From Limnoraphis robusta CS-951 (GTDB lineage: Bacteria > Cyanobacteriota > Cyanobacteriia > Cyanobacteriales > Microcoleaceae): DNA of 5,060 nt. Both the position numbers and the translations under genes were made by a program. The stretch covers positions 5,831-10,890 of the forward strand of contig NZ_LATL02000234.1 of NCBI RefSeq assembly GCF_000972705.2, read 5' to 3'. The stretch's first letter is position 1. The number at the start of each line of letters is the position of its first letter. Below the pieces are notes generated by a model. It worked only from the letters and a program-made list of their open reading frames with translations. It had not been told where the DNA came from and made no database searches. This document shows positions 1-5,060 of the stretch, in pieces.

Positions 1-272
1 GTCAGAACATCGTTGACACACATCGCCACTAAATCAATTCCGACGCTGTGATGACGGTTGAGTTGGGTGGCGAGTTTGAGTTTGGTTCCTACTCCATCGG
101 TTCCTGAGACTAATACCGGGTGTTGGTAGCCTGTGGGAATTTCAAAACAACCCCCAAAACCCCCTAAGCCGCCGAGTACCTCCGGTCGATAGGTGCTTTG
201 GACGGACTGACGAATTCGTTCTACGAAGTCTCGACCCGCCGCTACATCGACTCCTGCTTCTCGATAATCCAT
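1..272 (-). CDS. purM: Phosphoribosylformylglycinamidine cyclo-ligase (AIR synthetase), N-terminal part, cut by window edge
   Basis: This enzyme closes the imidazole ring in purine synthesis, converting FGAM plus ATP to 5-aminoimidazole ribonucleotide in the cytoplasm. Only the first 90 codons are present, of about 340 usual for the family; the gene runs off the left edge. Translation of the minus strand gives a start [13 protein letters not shown], then [13 protein letters not shown] (residues 29-41), [15 protein letters not shown] (54-68) and [11 protein letters not shown] (78-88). These are the conserved N-terminal PurM blocks, including the glycine-rich loop and the SGTDGVGTK nucleotide-binding segment. 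The ATG at 272 is well supported because an in-frame TAA lies six codons upstream with no other start between, and because the YREAGVD opening matches known PurM N-termini. No strong Shine-Dalgarno is visible. It is transcribed divergently from the rlpA-like gene. Identification is by recalled family motifs and I consider it firm. Confidence 0.95.
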   Translation of the reverse strand, partial: MDYREAGVDVAAGRDFVERIRQSVQSTYRPEVLGGLGGFGGCFEIPTGYQHPVLVSGTDGVGTKLKLATQLNRHHSVGIDLVAMCVNDVL

Positions 273-405
273 AACTCTACTTACCCGTTATCAGCATTCA
301 GTTCTCAGTGTTTAGATTACCAAGTTTGGGGATCGAACCGCTTGAGTCAAGTCTTGATTTTTACATCTACCTCGGATTTGGGCTTCAATATTCATCTATC
401 AGAAA

Positions 406-435
406 ATTTTATCACTCAAAAATTAGCTAAGTAAA
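406..435 (-). promoter_or_regulatory. Candidate purM promoter (weak)
   Basis: Read on the minus strand there is TTTACT (plus-strand 430-435), an 18-base spacer, then TAAAAT (406-411), five of six matches to a -10 box. Transcription would start near 400, leaving a leader of roughly 125 bases before purM. The -35 match is only partial and AT-rich sequence makes chance hits easy, so this is a suggestion only. Confidence 0.25.
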
Positions 436-466
436 AATTCCTAAAAAGCCCATAGGACAAGGGGTT

Positions 467-496
467 TTGACTAAACTAAACCGTCTAGTCTAGATA
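467..496 (+). promoter_or_regulatory. Candidate promoter for the rlpA-like gene (weak)
   Basis: TTGACT at 467-472 matches five of six bases of a sigma-70-type -35 box. With an 18-base spacer the -10 position falls on TAGATA (491-496), a poor match. The -10 overlaps a small palindrome, TCTAG-T-CTAGA at 484-494, which could be an operator but is short enough to be chance. The implied leader to the ATG at 655 is about 150 bases. Confidence 0.25.
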
Positions 497-619
497 AAAA
501 AACGAAAGGTGACAACCGATACTGATTCCGAATTTTGCAAGTTCGTGTTAGTCTGTTGCAGTTGCTTTGGCAAAGGTGAACACGTTCCGAGTATGAGTTG
601 ACTTCTGTTGTGAACTCAC

Positions 620-635
620 CCAGAGTTAGCTCTGG
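620..635 (+). promoter_or_regulatory. Short hairpin in the leader of the rlpA-like gene
   Basis: CCAGAG (620-625) and CTCTGG (630-635) form a perfect six-base-pair stem with loop TTAG, 19 bases ahead of the preferred start codon. There is no T-tract, so it is not a terminator. It may shape the 5' leader, or be coding sequence if translation starts at the TTG at 598. Function is unknown. Confidence 0.3.
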
Positions 636-654
636 AAAACTCGATTTTCAAGTA

Positions 655-1731
655 ATGATTGTGAATAGGTTTATGAAGCAAAAAATTTTGAGTGGTTTCG
701 CCGCAATGGTGTTGGTATCAAGCTTAAGTGTCTCCCTGTCGAGCCACGCCGAACCAACTCCATCATCCCCAGAGGCTCAAGAGAAGGAATTCACAGAAGT
801 CAAAACTTCTTTTGAGGAAACCGCAGAGCAAGCAACTTTGGAAACGGTGAGTTATACCACTGCTGTAAAAGTCGGGGAATATCAGTCTGAGACCCGCAAT
901 GATGTTCGCTCAAATGCGATCGCCACCATCAAGGCTCACGAGTGGAACAGCCGACAAGCAGCGACCCTGTATGTGCGTAATATTCCTGTTCTGACTTTTG
1001 TTGAAAAAACGTCTTCAACCCCGCAAACCCCTAGCAGCAATCTCGTTAAAATCGCAACCGTATTAGAGTCTTCGCAACCCCTCAAAAAGCCGAGTTCTGA
1101 TACGCAGTCACAACAGAAAACCGATCCAGTCGCCCGAGCAACGGAAGTCGCCGCCAAACTCAATCAACTGAACCGCTATCGGGTAGATGCAAACAGCATC
1201 GGTGTGCGCTGGAACGAAGAACAGCAAAACTACAGTATTGAAATAGAAGGTCAAACCCTAGTTGTAATCGATACAGAAACGATTCTGCCCGACACCACCC
1301 AAAATCTGGCTGAGGACGCCCTACAAGCAACCAATCGACTCCGGCGACAACTGGGTTATGCTGCGCCTTTGAGCAAAATTGAGGGCAAATCCCCATTGCA
1401 TCTCGAAAGTGCGTTCAATCGTCAGGTGATTAAAGCGATTGTTGGCTGGGCTTCTTGGTATGGCCCAGGTTTTCACGGTCGATTAACGGCTAACGGAGAA
1501 CAGTTTAATCAGTATGAATTAACCGCCGCTCATCCTTCACTGCCCTTTGGAACAACAGTACGAGTCACGAATACTGAGAATGGCCGTTCTGTTGTGGTGA
1601 GGATTAATGATCGCGGGCCATTTACGGGCGGTCGAATTATTGATTTATCAGTAGCGGCGGCTCAAGCGATCGATATGATCAATAGTGGCGTTGCTCCGGT
1701 TCAGGTTGAAGTTCTCGCTCCAGTACAGTAG
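655..1731 (+). CDS. rlpA: Secreted RlpA-like double-psi beta-barrel protein (septal lytic transglycosylase family)
   Basis: Predicted 358-residue envelope protein. Residues 1-32 look like a Sec signal peptide: basic start, hydrophobic stretch 11-28 and likely cleavage after S-H-A. There is no cysteine there, so it is not a lipoprotein as in E. coli. Residues 33-100 are polar and probably flexible. Two conserved-looking segments follow: [12 protein letters not shown] (104-115) and a block at 173-234 ending in [14 protein letters not shown]. The RlpA double-psi barrel occupies about 263-355, with [36 protein letters not shown] and GRIIDLS. Residues E282, H293 and D319 keep the spacing of the residues reported as essential in Pseudomonas RlpA (E120, H131, D157, from memory), so glycan-strand cleavage is plausible. 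No C-terminal SPOR domain is present. The start is uncertain: TTG 598, ATG 655, GTG 661 and ATG 673 are in frame and none has a strong ribosome-binding site; 655 gives a full signal peptide. Confidence 0.88.
   Translation: MIVNRFMKQKILSGFAAMVLVSSLSVSLSSHAEPTPSSPEAQEKEFTEVKTSFEETAEQATLETVSYTTAVKVGEYQSETRNDVRSNAIATIKAHEWNSRQAATLYVRNIPVLTFVEKTSSTPQTPSSNLVKIATVLESSQPLKKPSSDTQSQQKTDPVARATEVAAKLNQLNRYRVDANSIGVRWNEEQQNYSIEIEGQTLVVIDTETILPDTTQNLAEDALQATNRLRRQLGYAAPLSKIEGKSPLHLESAFNRQVIKAIVGWASWYGPGFHGRLTANGEQFNQYELTAAHPSLPFGTTVRVTNTENGRSVVVRINDRGPFTGGRIIDLSVAAAQAIDMINSGVAPVQVEVLAPVQ
916..923. repeat. HIP1 octamer
   Basis: GCGATCGC, the highly iterated palindrome of cyanobacterial genomes, here inside the rlpA-like gene. 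Confidence 0.9.
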
Positions 1732-1783
1732 ACAGGGAAGAGTCTGACCAGTGAAGAGGTTTCAGGGAACAGTAGATAGCTAA

Positions 1784-1888
1784 TAACTGATCACTGATAA
1801 GACTGGTGACTGGTTACTGTAAACTGGTACGGGTAATTGATGAATTACCCCTACAACTGGTTAGTGTAAACTGTAAACTCTTGACAGT
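1784..1888 (+). repeat. Degenerate heptamer tandem repeat array, interrupted by a palindrome
   Basis: The spacer before panC/cmk can be cut into 7-base units of the form NNACTGN. The left block is TAACTGA, TCACTGA, a 9-base TAAGACTGG, TGACTGG, TTACTGT and AAACTGG (1784-1827). The right block is CAACTGG, TTAGTGT, AAACTGT, AAACTCT and TGACAGT (1854-1888). One longer copy is clear: 1809-1826 and 1856-1873 agree at 17 of 18 positions. A hairpin palindrome sits between the blocks. Heptanucleotide short tandem repeats are described in filamentous cyanobacteria; assigning this array to that class is inference. Confidence 0.6.
1827..1854. repeat. 28-bp near-perfect palindrome (dispersed-repeat-like hairpin)
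   Basis: Bases 1827-1838 pair with 1843-1854 around a GATG loop. Eleven of 12 pairs match, with one C-C mismatch (1830/1851); the core GGGTAATT / AATTACCC is perfect. No T-tract follows, so it is unlikely to be a terminator. It resembles short palindromes ending in CCCCTAC that I recall as dispersed in cyanobacterial intergenic DNA, but copy number cannot be judged from one window. Confidence 0.65.
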
Positions 1889-1893
1889 AAATC

Positions 1894-3432
1894 ATGCGCC
1901 TGTTTACTACAGTGGCAGCCATGCGCTGTTACCTGAACATCCATCGTTCCAAAACCCCACAGGCTGCCATCGGATTTGTCCCTACGATGGGAAGTCTACA
2001 TCCGGGTCACTTAAGTTTGATTGACCGGGCTAGAGTAGAAAATACAGTTGTTGTCGTCAGTATTTTTGTCAACCCTCTTCAGTTTGGGCCGCAAGAGGAT
2101 TTGAAACAGTATCCCCGTCCACTGGAGCAAGATTTATCGCTCTGTGAACAGGCGGGGGTGGATGTGGTGTTTACGCCCAGTTCAGAAGAAATCTTGGGGC
2201 TAGACCATCAACAGCAAACAACCGTTGTTCCGCCGTCTAATCTGATATCGGTGTTATGTGGCCCCAATAGGCCGGGTCACTTTCCGGGTGTGACAACGAT
2301 TGTCGCTAAATTTTTGAATATTATTGAGCCGCATCGGGTTTATTTGGGTCGCAAAGACGCTCAACAATTGGCAATTATTCGACGCATGGTGACTGATTTG
2401 CATTGGCCGATTGAAATTGTCGCTTGTCCTATTATTAGAGAAGCTTCCGGGTTAGCATACAGTTCTCGCAATCAATATTTGACGCCACAGGAAAAACAAC
2501 AAGCAACGGTACTGTATCGCGCTTTGGGTAAAGGGAAGCAAGTGTTTTTATCTGGTAATTCTGATGCCGAAGCGATACTGGCGGCGGTTCATGCTGAACT
2601 CGCGACAACGACCGAGATTAAATTGGAGTATTTGCAGCTCGTTGATCCTGATACAATGGCTCCGTTAACTTTTGTTCGTGAGGTGGGACTGTTGGCGATT
2701 GCAGCTCGTGTGAATACAACTCGGTTAATTGATAATGTGATTTTACGCAACCGCAAACCGATTTTGGCGATTGATGGGCCAGCCGGGGCGGGAAAATCAA
2801 CGGTAACGCGCCAAGTTGCTCAACAGTTGAATTTGTTATTTCTCGATACTGGGGCGATGTATCGGGCGGTGACTTGGTTGGTGCTAGAGATGGGGATTGA
2901 TATCACTGATCAACCTGCGGTGGCTGAGTTGGTTCATCAATGTCAGATTGAGTTGAAGCCTCGAGAAGACCAGCTTGAGATTTATATTAATAGTCGTAAT
3001 GTCACCGCCGAAATTCGCTCTCAACAGGTAACAGCGAATGTCTCGGCGATTGCGGCTCAACCTGCGGTGCGTGAGTCGTTAGTTGAGCAACAAAAAGCTT
3101 ATGGTCGGACTGGGGGTGTGGTCGCGGAAGGACGGGATATTGGGACTTATGTTTTTCCCGATGCTGAACTGAAGATTTTCCTCACCGCTTCAGTCAAGGA
3201 GCGATCGCAACGCCGACAACTGGAACTGCAACAGCAAGGTCAGGGAGAGATTAGTCTCGAACAGATCGAACAGGACATTGCTCAACGTGATCACAAAGAT
3301 AGCACTCGTTCTATTGCTCCTCTACGAAAAGCGGCGGATGCGATTGAAATTCAAACCGATGGTTTGACGATTGAACAGGTTACAGAGCTAATTATTCGTC
3401 TGTATCACGATAAAACAACTCCTTTAACATAA
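1894..3432 (+). CDS. panC/cmk: Bifunctional pantoate-beta-alanine ligase / cytidylate kinase
   Basis: A 512-residue cytoplasmic fusion of two enzymes. The N-terminal half (about 1-284) is pantothenate synthetase, joining pantoate and beta-alanine with ATP on the route to coenzyme A. It shows PTMGSLHPGH (30-39, with the HxGH nucleotidyltransferase motif), SIFVNPLQF (56-64), YLGRKDAQQ (150-158) and SSRNQYL (190-196). The C-terminal half (about 288-512) is (d)CMP kinase. It has the P-loop GPAGAGKST (295-303), DTGAMYRA (318-325), AEGRDIGT (411-418) and RDHKDSTRSIAPL (465-477). Total length equals the sum of the separate E. coli enzymes (about 283 plus 227), so both domains look complete and the joint is only a few residues. 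The ATG at 1894 gives MRLFTTVAAMRCYL, which fits cyanobacterial PanC N-termini; a second in-frame ATG at 1921 would clip the first strand. No Shine-Dalgarno is visible. HIP1 at 3201-3208 lies within it. Confidence 0.97.
   Translation: MRLFTTVAAMRCYLNIHRSKTPQAAIGFVPTMGSLHPGHLSLIDRARVENTVVVVSIFVNPLQFGPQEDLKQYPRPLEQDLSLCEQAGVDVVFTPSSEEILGLDHQQQTTVVPPSNLISVLCGPNRPGHFPGVTTIVAKFLNIIEPHRVYLGRKDAQQLAIIRRMVTDLHWPIEIVACPIIREASGLAYSSRNQYLTPQEKQQATVLYRALGKGKQVFLSGNSDAEAILAAVHAELATTTEIKLEYLQLVDPDTMAPLTFVREVGLLAIAARVNTTRLIDNVILRNRKPILAIDGPAGAGKSTVTRQVAQQLNLLFLDTGAMYRAVTWLVLEMGIDITDQPAVAELVHQCQIELKPREDQLEIYINSRNVTAEIRSQQVTANVSAIAAQPAVRESLVEQQKAYGRTGGVVAEGRDIGTYVFPDAELKIFLTASVKERSQRRQLELQQQGQGEISLEQIEQDIAQRDHKDSTRSIAPLRKAADAIEIQTDGLTIEQVTELIIRLYHDKTTPLT
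3201..3208. repeat. HIP1 octamer
   Basis: GCGATCGC inside the cytidylate kinase part of panC/cmk. Confidence 0.9.
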
Positions 3433-3463
3433 ATTTTTGAGAGATTTACCTAAATTTGCCCTA

Positions 3464-3514
3464 ATATCTTTAGAGATGTGATTTTCTTTGGAGGGCGCAA
3501 CCCTCTAAAGATAT
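3464..3514 (+). repeat. Two alternative hairpins sharing one arm
   Basis: The arm at 3503-3514 (CTCTAAAGATAT) is the exact complement of 3464-3475, giving a 12-bp stem with a 27-base loop. The overlapping segment 3501-3511 also pairs with 3485-3495 (TCTTTGGAGGG), giving an 11-bp stem with one G-U pair and loop CGCAA. The two folds cannot coexist. The layout resembles an attenuator, or a duplicated arm of a dispersed palindrome; which of these is not decidable here. Confidence 0.55.
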
Positions 3515-3521
3515 AATTTTT
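3485..3521 (+). terminator. Possible intrinsic terminator of panC/cmk
   Basis: The 11-bp stem 3485-3495/3501-3511 with a five-base loop begins 53 bases after the panC/cmk stop codon. It is followed by TATAA and a five-T run at 3517-3521. The T-run starts five bases beyond the stem, which is not ideal, so termination is plausible but not certain. Confidence 0.4.
3488..3517 (+). promoter_or_regulatory. Alternative candidate promoter for the deacetylase gene
   Basis: TATAAT at 3512-3517 is a perfect -10 consensus, but the -35 position (TTGGAG, 3488-3493, 18-base spacer) matches only TTG. It overlaps the hairpin described above. Confidence 0.2.
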
Positions 3522-3525
3522 AGCA

Positions 3526-3554
3526 TTGACATATTGACGAGAATATGCTAAAAA
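3526..3554 (+). promoter_or_regulatory. Candidate promoter for the deacetylase gene
   Basis: TTGACA at 3526-3531 is a perfect -35 hexamer, followed after 17 bases by TAAAAA (3549-3554), four of six matches to the -10 box. Transcription would begin near 3561, giving a leader of about 86 bases. Both boxes fall in or beside the arms of a perfect 10-bp inverted repeat, TTTTTAGCAT (3517-3526) and ATGCTAAAAA (3545-3554), which could be a regulator site. Confidence 0.35.
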
Positions 3555-3633
3555 AAATTCACTTTTTTGGGCATCACGGTGTATCTGAGTCTTCAAGACA
3601 AGAACCATCCTTAAAGTTAAGTTTTTAGGTGTG

Positions 3634-3639
3634 AAGGAG
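3634..3639 (+). promoter_or_regulatory. Strong ribosome-binding site deciding the GTG start of the deacetylase
   Basis: AAGGAG lies seven bases ahead of GTG 3647, an ideal spacing. The nearby out-of-frame ATG at 3642 is only two bases from the site and opens an eight-codon frame, so GTG is preferred. Confidence 0.75.
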
Positions 3640-3646
3640 AAATGAC

Positions 3647-4771
3647 GTGTTACAAAACCAGAGTTTAATTCGCCAGCAAGAACAACAGCGGCGGATATCC
3701 CGTTTAGCTCTAGTTGCGGCAATGGGGAGTTTTATGATCGGAGCAATGTTGCCTTGGAATCTGCGTGCCAATCGGTCTGTTAAACTTCTTTCTTTACCTC
3801 AGTCCTCACCCAAGATTGTTGCACCCAGTCCCCAACCCGCTCAACCCCCAGAAAAGTTAAAGCCTCCGACCGTCGCCCCGACAACTCCCGAACAATCTTC
3901 TACTCCTTCTTCAACAACCCCAACTCAGGAACGTCAAGAAACGTCGAAGTTGCCCTCTATTGACCCTAGAACATTACCCAGCGTTGGACAAACTATCTCT
4001 CAAAGAGTTGAGGGTGTACAAACGGCAGTCACTCGTCTGAAAGAACAACGGTTTGAGAATAAGATACCTGATCGCTTCAAGGGTAAAACGGTCAAAGACC
4101 TGCAACTCAATAGTGATCAGAAAGTGATTGCATTAACCTTTGATGATGGCCCCTGGCCGACAACAACAGAACAAATTTTAGATATTTTAAAAGAAAATAA
4201 CGTTAAAGCGACGTTTTTTTGGGTTGGTCAAGCGTTAAATAATCACAAAGAAATTGGCAAAAAAGTTGCGGCTGATGGTCATGTGATTGCTAATCATACC
4301 TGGAATCATCGTTATCATAAACATAGTCAAGCAGAGGCAGCAAAGGAGATTGATCGCACTGCCGATTTGATTGAAGAATTAGTCGGTGTGAAAACCCCAA
4401 TTTTTCGACCGCCCGGTGGAGTAGAAGATAACGGTTTAGTCGATTATGTGTTGCGGCGAGACTACGTTAATATTATGTGGTCGTCTGATTCTAGAGACTG
4501 GAGAAGTTCAGCTTCTGCGATTAAAAGTAATGTTCTCAGTTCAGTAAAACCAGGTCGAATTATATTATTGCATGATGGCGGGGGAAATCGGGCTGAGACG
4601 GTGAAAGTTTTACCGGAGATTATTACTGAAATCAAACAACAGGGCTATCGATTTGTGACGATACCGGAACTTTTGGAAATCGCCGATCAACACCTCGCTC
4701 AACAAGAACGTCAAGGTGAACAACTATCTTCTGTTCAATCTACCGATTCTAATGCGATCATGACCGAGTGA
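3647..4771 (+). CDS. Membrane-anchored NodB-family polysaccharide deacetylase
   Basis: A 374-residue carbohydrate esterase family 4 type protein that should remove N- or O-acetyl groups from an extracytoplasmic polysaccharide; peptidoglycan is a reasonable guess but the substrate cannot be read from sequence. Residues 1-19 are polar and basic, 20-39 form one hydrophobic segment (signal anchor or uncleaved signal), and about 50-105 are a Pro/Ser/Thr-rich linker typical of a tether across the periplasm. The NodB domain spans about 158-345 with all five motifs: TFDDGP (164-169, catalytic base D166 and metal ligand D167), HTWNH (217-221, metal ligands H217 and H221), RPPGG (254-258), DSRDW (281-285) and LLHDGGG (307-313, H309). 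The full set predicts an active metal-dependent enzyme. A polar Gln/Ser-rich tail follows. The GTG start is fixed by a strong ribosome-binding site. An intrinsic terminator follows directly, so this gene closes its transcript. Confidence 0.93.
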   Translation: MLQNQSLIRQQEQQRRISRLALVAAMGSFMIGAMLPWNLRANRSVKLLSLPQSSPKIVAPSPQPAQPPEKLKPPTVAPTTPEQSSTPSSTTPTQERQETSKLPSIDPRTLPSVGQTISQRVEGVQTAVTRLKEQRFENKIPDRFKGKTVKDLQLNSDQKVIALTFDDGPWPTTTEQILDILKENNVKATFFWVGQALNNHKEIGKKVAADGHVIANHTWNHRYHKHSQAEAAKEIDRTADLIEELVGVKTPIFRPPGGVEDNGLVDYVLRRDYVNIMWSSDSRDWRSSASAIKSNVLSSVKPGRIILLHDGGGNRAETVKVLPEIITEIKQQGYRFVTIPELLEIADQHLAQQERQGEQLSSVQSTDSNAIMTE

Positions 4772-5004
4772 ACATCAGGAACGGTCATCTGATCGTTCCA
4801 TTTTTTCCATTTTTCTTTTGAGGCGATCGCAGTTTTCCCACAGGGGGTGAGTCTCTCCCTCGGTGTCATCTTTTCGGAGCCGGATATTTGATAATCGCAT
4901 AATGCTAAATGCTCCCCAAGCAGAGAATTGGCATCAATACCGTTAATAACTTCTGATAAATTTTCCCAAACCGGATGATTGTTTAAAGTTGCCATAAAAA
5001 CCAT
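4735..5004 (-). CDS. Small hypothetical ORF, frame A (5' half probably real)
   Basis: A minus-strand frame of 89 codons from ATG 5004 (or 85 from ATG 4995; a TTG at 5007 is also in frame). I do not recognise the product. The first third, around MATLNNHPVWENLSEV and INGIDANSLLGEHLAL, reads like a plausible soluble protein. The later part looks less protein-like, and the frame runs 37 bases into the end of the convergent deacetylase gene. A second frame (4775-4900) reads more naturally over the same 3' portion and repeats the HPxWEN motif. The locus may therefore be one small gene broken by a frameshift, or two overlapping small ORFs. The terminator of the deacetylase and a HIP1 site lie inside it. 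No convincing promoter is visible in 5008-5060, which is AT-rich. Confidence 0.35.
   Translation of the reverse strand: MVFMATLNNHPVWENLSEVINGIDANSLLGEHLALCDYQISGSEKMTPRERLTPCGKTAIASKEKWKKWNDQMTVPDVHSVMIALESVD
4775..4900 (-). CDS. Small hypothetical ORF, frame B (possible true 3' half of the same locus)
   Basis: A 41-codon minus-strand frame from ATG 4900 to TGA 4775-4777. It is offset from frame A by -1 (equivalently +2). The product is very hydrophilic and charged, with HPLWENCDRLKRKMEKMER at residues 18-36, which looks helical. The stop falls three bases beyond the end of the convergent deacetylase gene, a cleaner fit than frame A. A GGGGAG sequence lies 11 bases before the ATG, somewhat far for a ribosome-binding site, so independent translation is possible. 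Frame B is open upstream only to a TGA at 4934-4936, so any joining frameshift must lie downstream of that. No family recognised. Confidence 0.3.
   Translation of the reverse strand: MRLSNIRLRKDDTEGETHPLWENCDRLKRKMEKMERSDDRS
4778..4806 (+). terminator. Intrinsic terminator of the deacetylase gene
   Basis: GGAACGGTC (4778-4786) pairs with GATCGTTCC (4791-4799), a nine-base-pair stem with one G-U pair and loop ATCT. After a single A it is followed by six T (4801-4806). It starts seven bases after the stop codon. Geometry and T-run are those of a Rho-independent terminator on the plus strand. Confidence 0.8.
4823..4830. repeat. HIP1 octamer
   Basis: GCGATCGC within the small minus-strand locus, downstream of the deacetylase terminator. 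Confidence 0.9.
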
Positions 5005-5060
5005 CAAGATTGACCCTAATCAAACGATTTTTTAATTCTTCTTTTTAAAAATTACCAAGC

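Larger units (their letters stand above)
273..654. other. Divergent intergenic region between purM and the rlpA-like gene
   Basis: About 380 bases without a convincing gene. A 78-codon plus-strand reading frame starting at 198 crosses into this region, but its first part is antisense to purM and its sequence resembles no protein I know. The region should hold the promoters of both flanking genes; one weak candidate on each strand is listed separately. An 8-bp direct repeat AAAGGTGA occurs at 505-512 and 572-579. No tRNA or riboswitch could be folded here by eye. Confidence 0.6.

Noticed and set aside
325..345. T-loop-like GGTTCGATCC on the minus strand, suggesting a tRNA
   Set aside because: The flanking bases do not form a T-stem, and no acceptor or anticodon stem could be found.
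341..351. Short odd palindromes CTTGA-G-TCAAG (341-351), TCTAG-T-CTAGA (484-494) and GTCTT-C-AAGAC (3589-3599)
   Set aside because: Several 5-bp palindromes of this form are expected by chance in 5 kb, so I do not claim a shared operator.
198..434. 78-codon plus-strand reading frame
   Set aside because: Its first third is antisense to purM codons, and the remainder resembles no protein and lacks a ribosome-binding site.
936..1396. Two minus-strand frames (936-1163 and 1160-1396) inside the rlpA-like gene
   Set aside because: Both are antisense to a well-supported coding region and look like shadows of its codon use.
1881..1886. Perfect TTGACA eight bases before the panC/cmk ATG
   Set aside because: A promoter here would start transcription inside the coding region, the -10 position is poor, and the hexamer is explained as part of the heptamer array.
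1806..2024. 72-codon plus-strand frame overlapping the start of panC/cmk
   Set aside because: It translates the heptamer repeat and then an out-of-frame piece of panC; the panC frame has clear family motifs.
2618..2800. 60-codon minus-strand frame across the PanC-Cmk junction
   Set aside because: Antisense to continuous, motif-bearing coding sequence.
3642..3668. Eight-codon frame from ATG 3642 overlapping the deacetylase start, as a regulatory leader peptide
   Set aside because: The ribosome-binding site is only two bases from this ATG and ideally placed for GTG 3647 instead.
3450..3722. 90-codon minus-strand frame across the spacer before the deacetylase
   Set aside because: It covers inverted repeats and the strong ribosome-binding site of the plus-strand gene, and its protein sequence is not family-like.

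Overview
The window reads as a stretch of cyanobacterial chromosome. Three things point there: a single reading frame joins pantoate-beta-alanine ligase to cytidylate kinase, a fusion known as a cyanobacterial hallmark; three copies of the HIP1 octamer GCGATCGC occur in about 5 kb; and the RlpA-like protein carries a long N-terminal region of a kind I associate with cyanobacteria. Degenerate heptamer repeats ahead of panC/cmk hint at a filamentous lineage, but this is a weaker inference.

Layout. Positions 1-272 (minus strand) hold the first 90 codons of purM (AIR synthetase, purine synthesis); the rest lies outside the window. A roughly 380 bp divergent intergenic region (273-654) separates it from an rlpA-like gene (655-1731, plus), a secreted double-psi beta-barrel protein for the cell wall. 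A 162 bp spacer follows, made largely of a degenerate 7-bp tandem repeat interrupted by a 28 bp hairpin palindrome. Then comes panC/cmk (1894-3432, plus), a two-domain enzyme serving coenzyme A and pyrimidine nucleotide supply. A 214 bp spacer (3433-3646) is packed with inverted repeats, including two hairpins that compete for one arm, and candidate promoters. A membrane-anchored NodB-type polysaccharide deacetylase follows (3647-4771, plus), with a strong ribosome-binding site and a clear intrinsic terminator (4778-4806). The right end (about 4775-5004, minus) carries a small, unrecognised coding locus that appears split between two reading frames.

How the genes relate. Two of the plus-strand genes act on the cell envelope (RlpA-like, deacetylase) and the other plus-strand gene and purM are housekeeping metabolism. 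The spacers of more than 150 bp, with candidate promoters and hairpins, argue for separately transcribed units rather than one operon. I see no defence system, mobile element with a transposase, CRISPR array or RNA gene. The points most worth a second look are the split small locus at the right end, the arm-sharing hairpins before the deacetylase, and the heptamer/palindrome spacer before panC/cmk.
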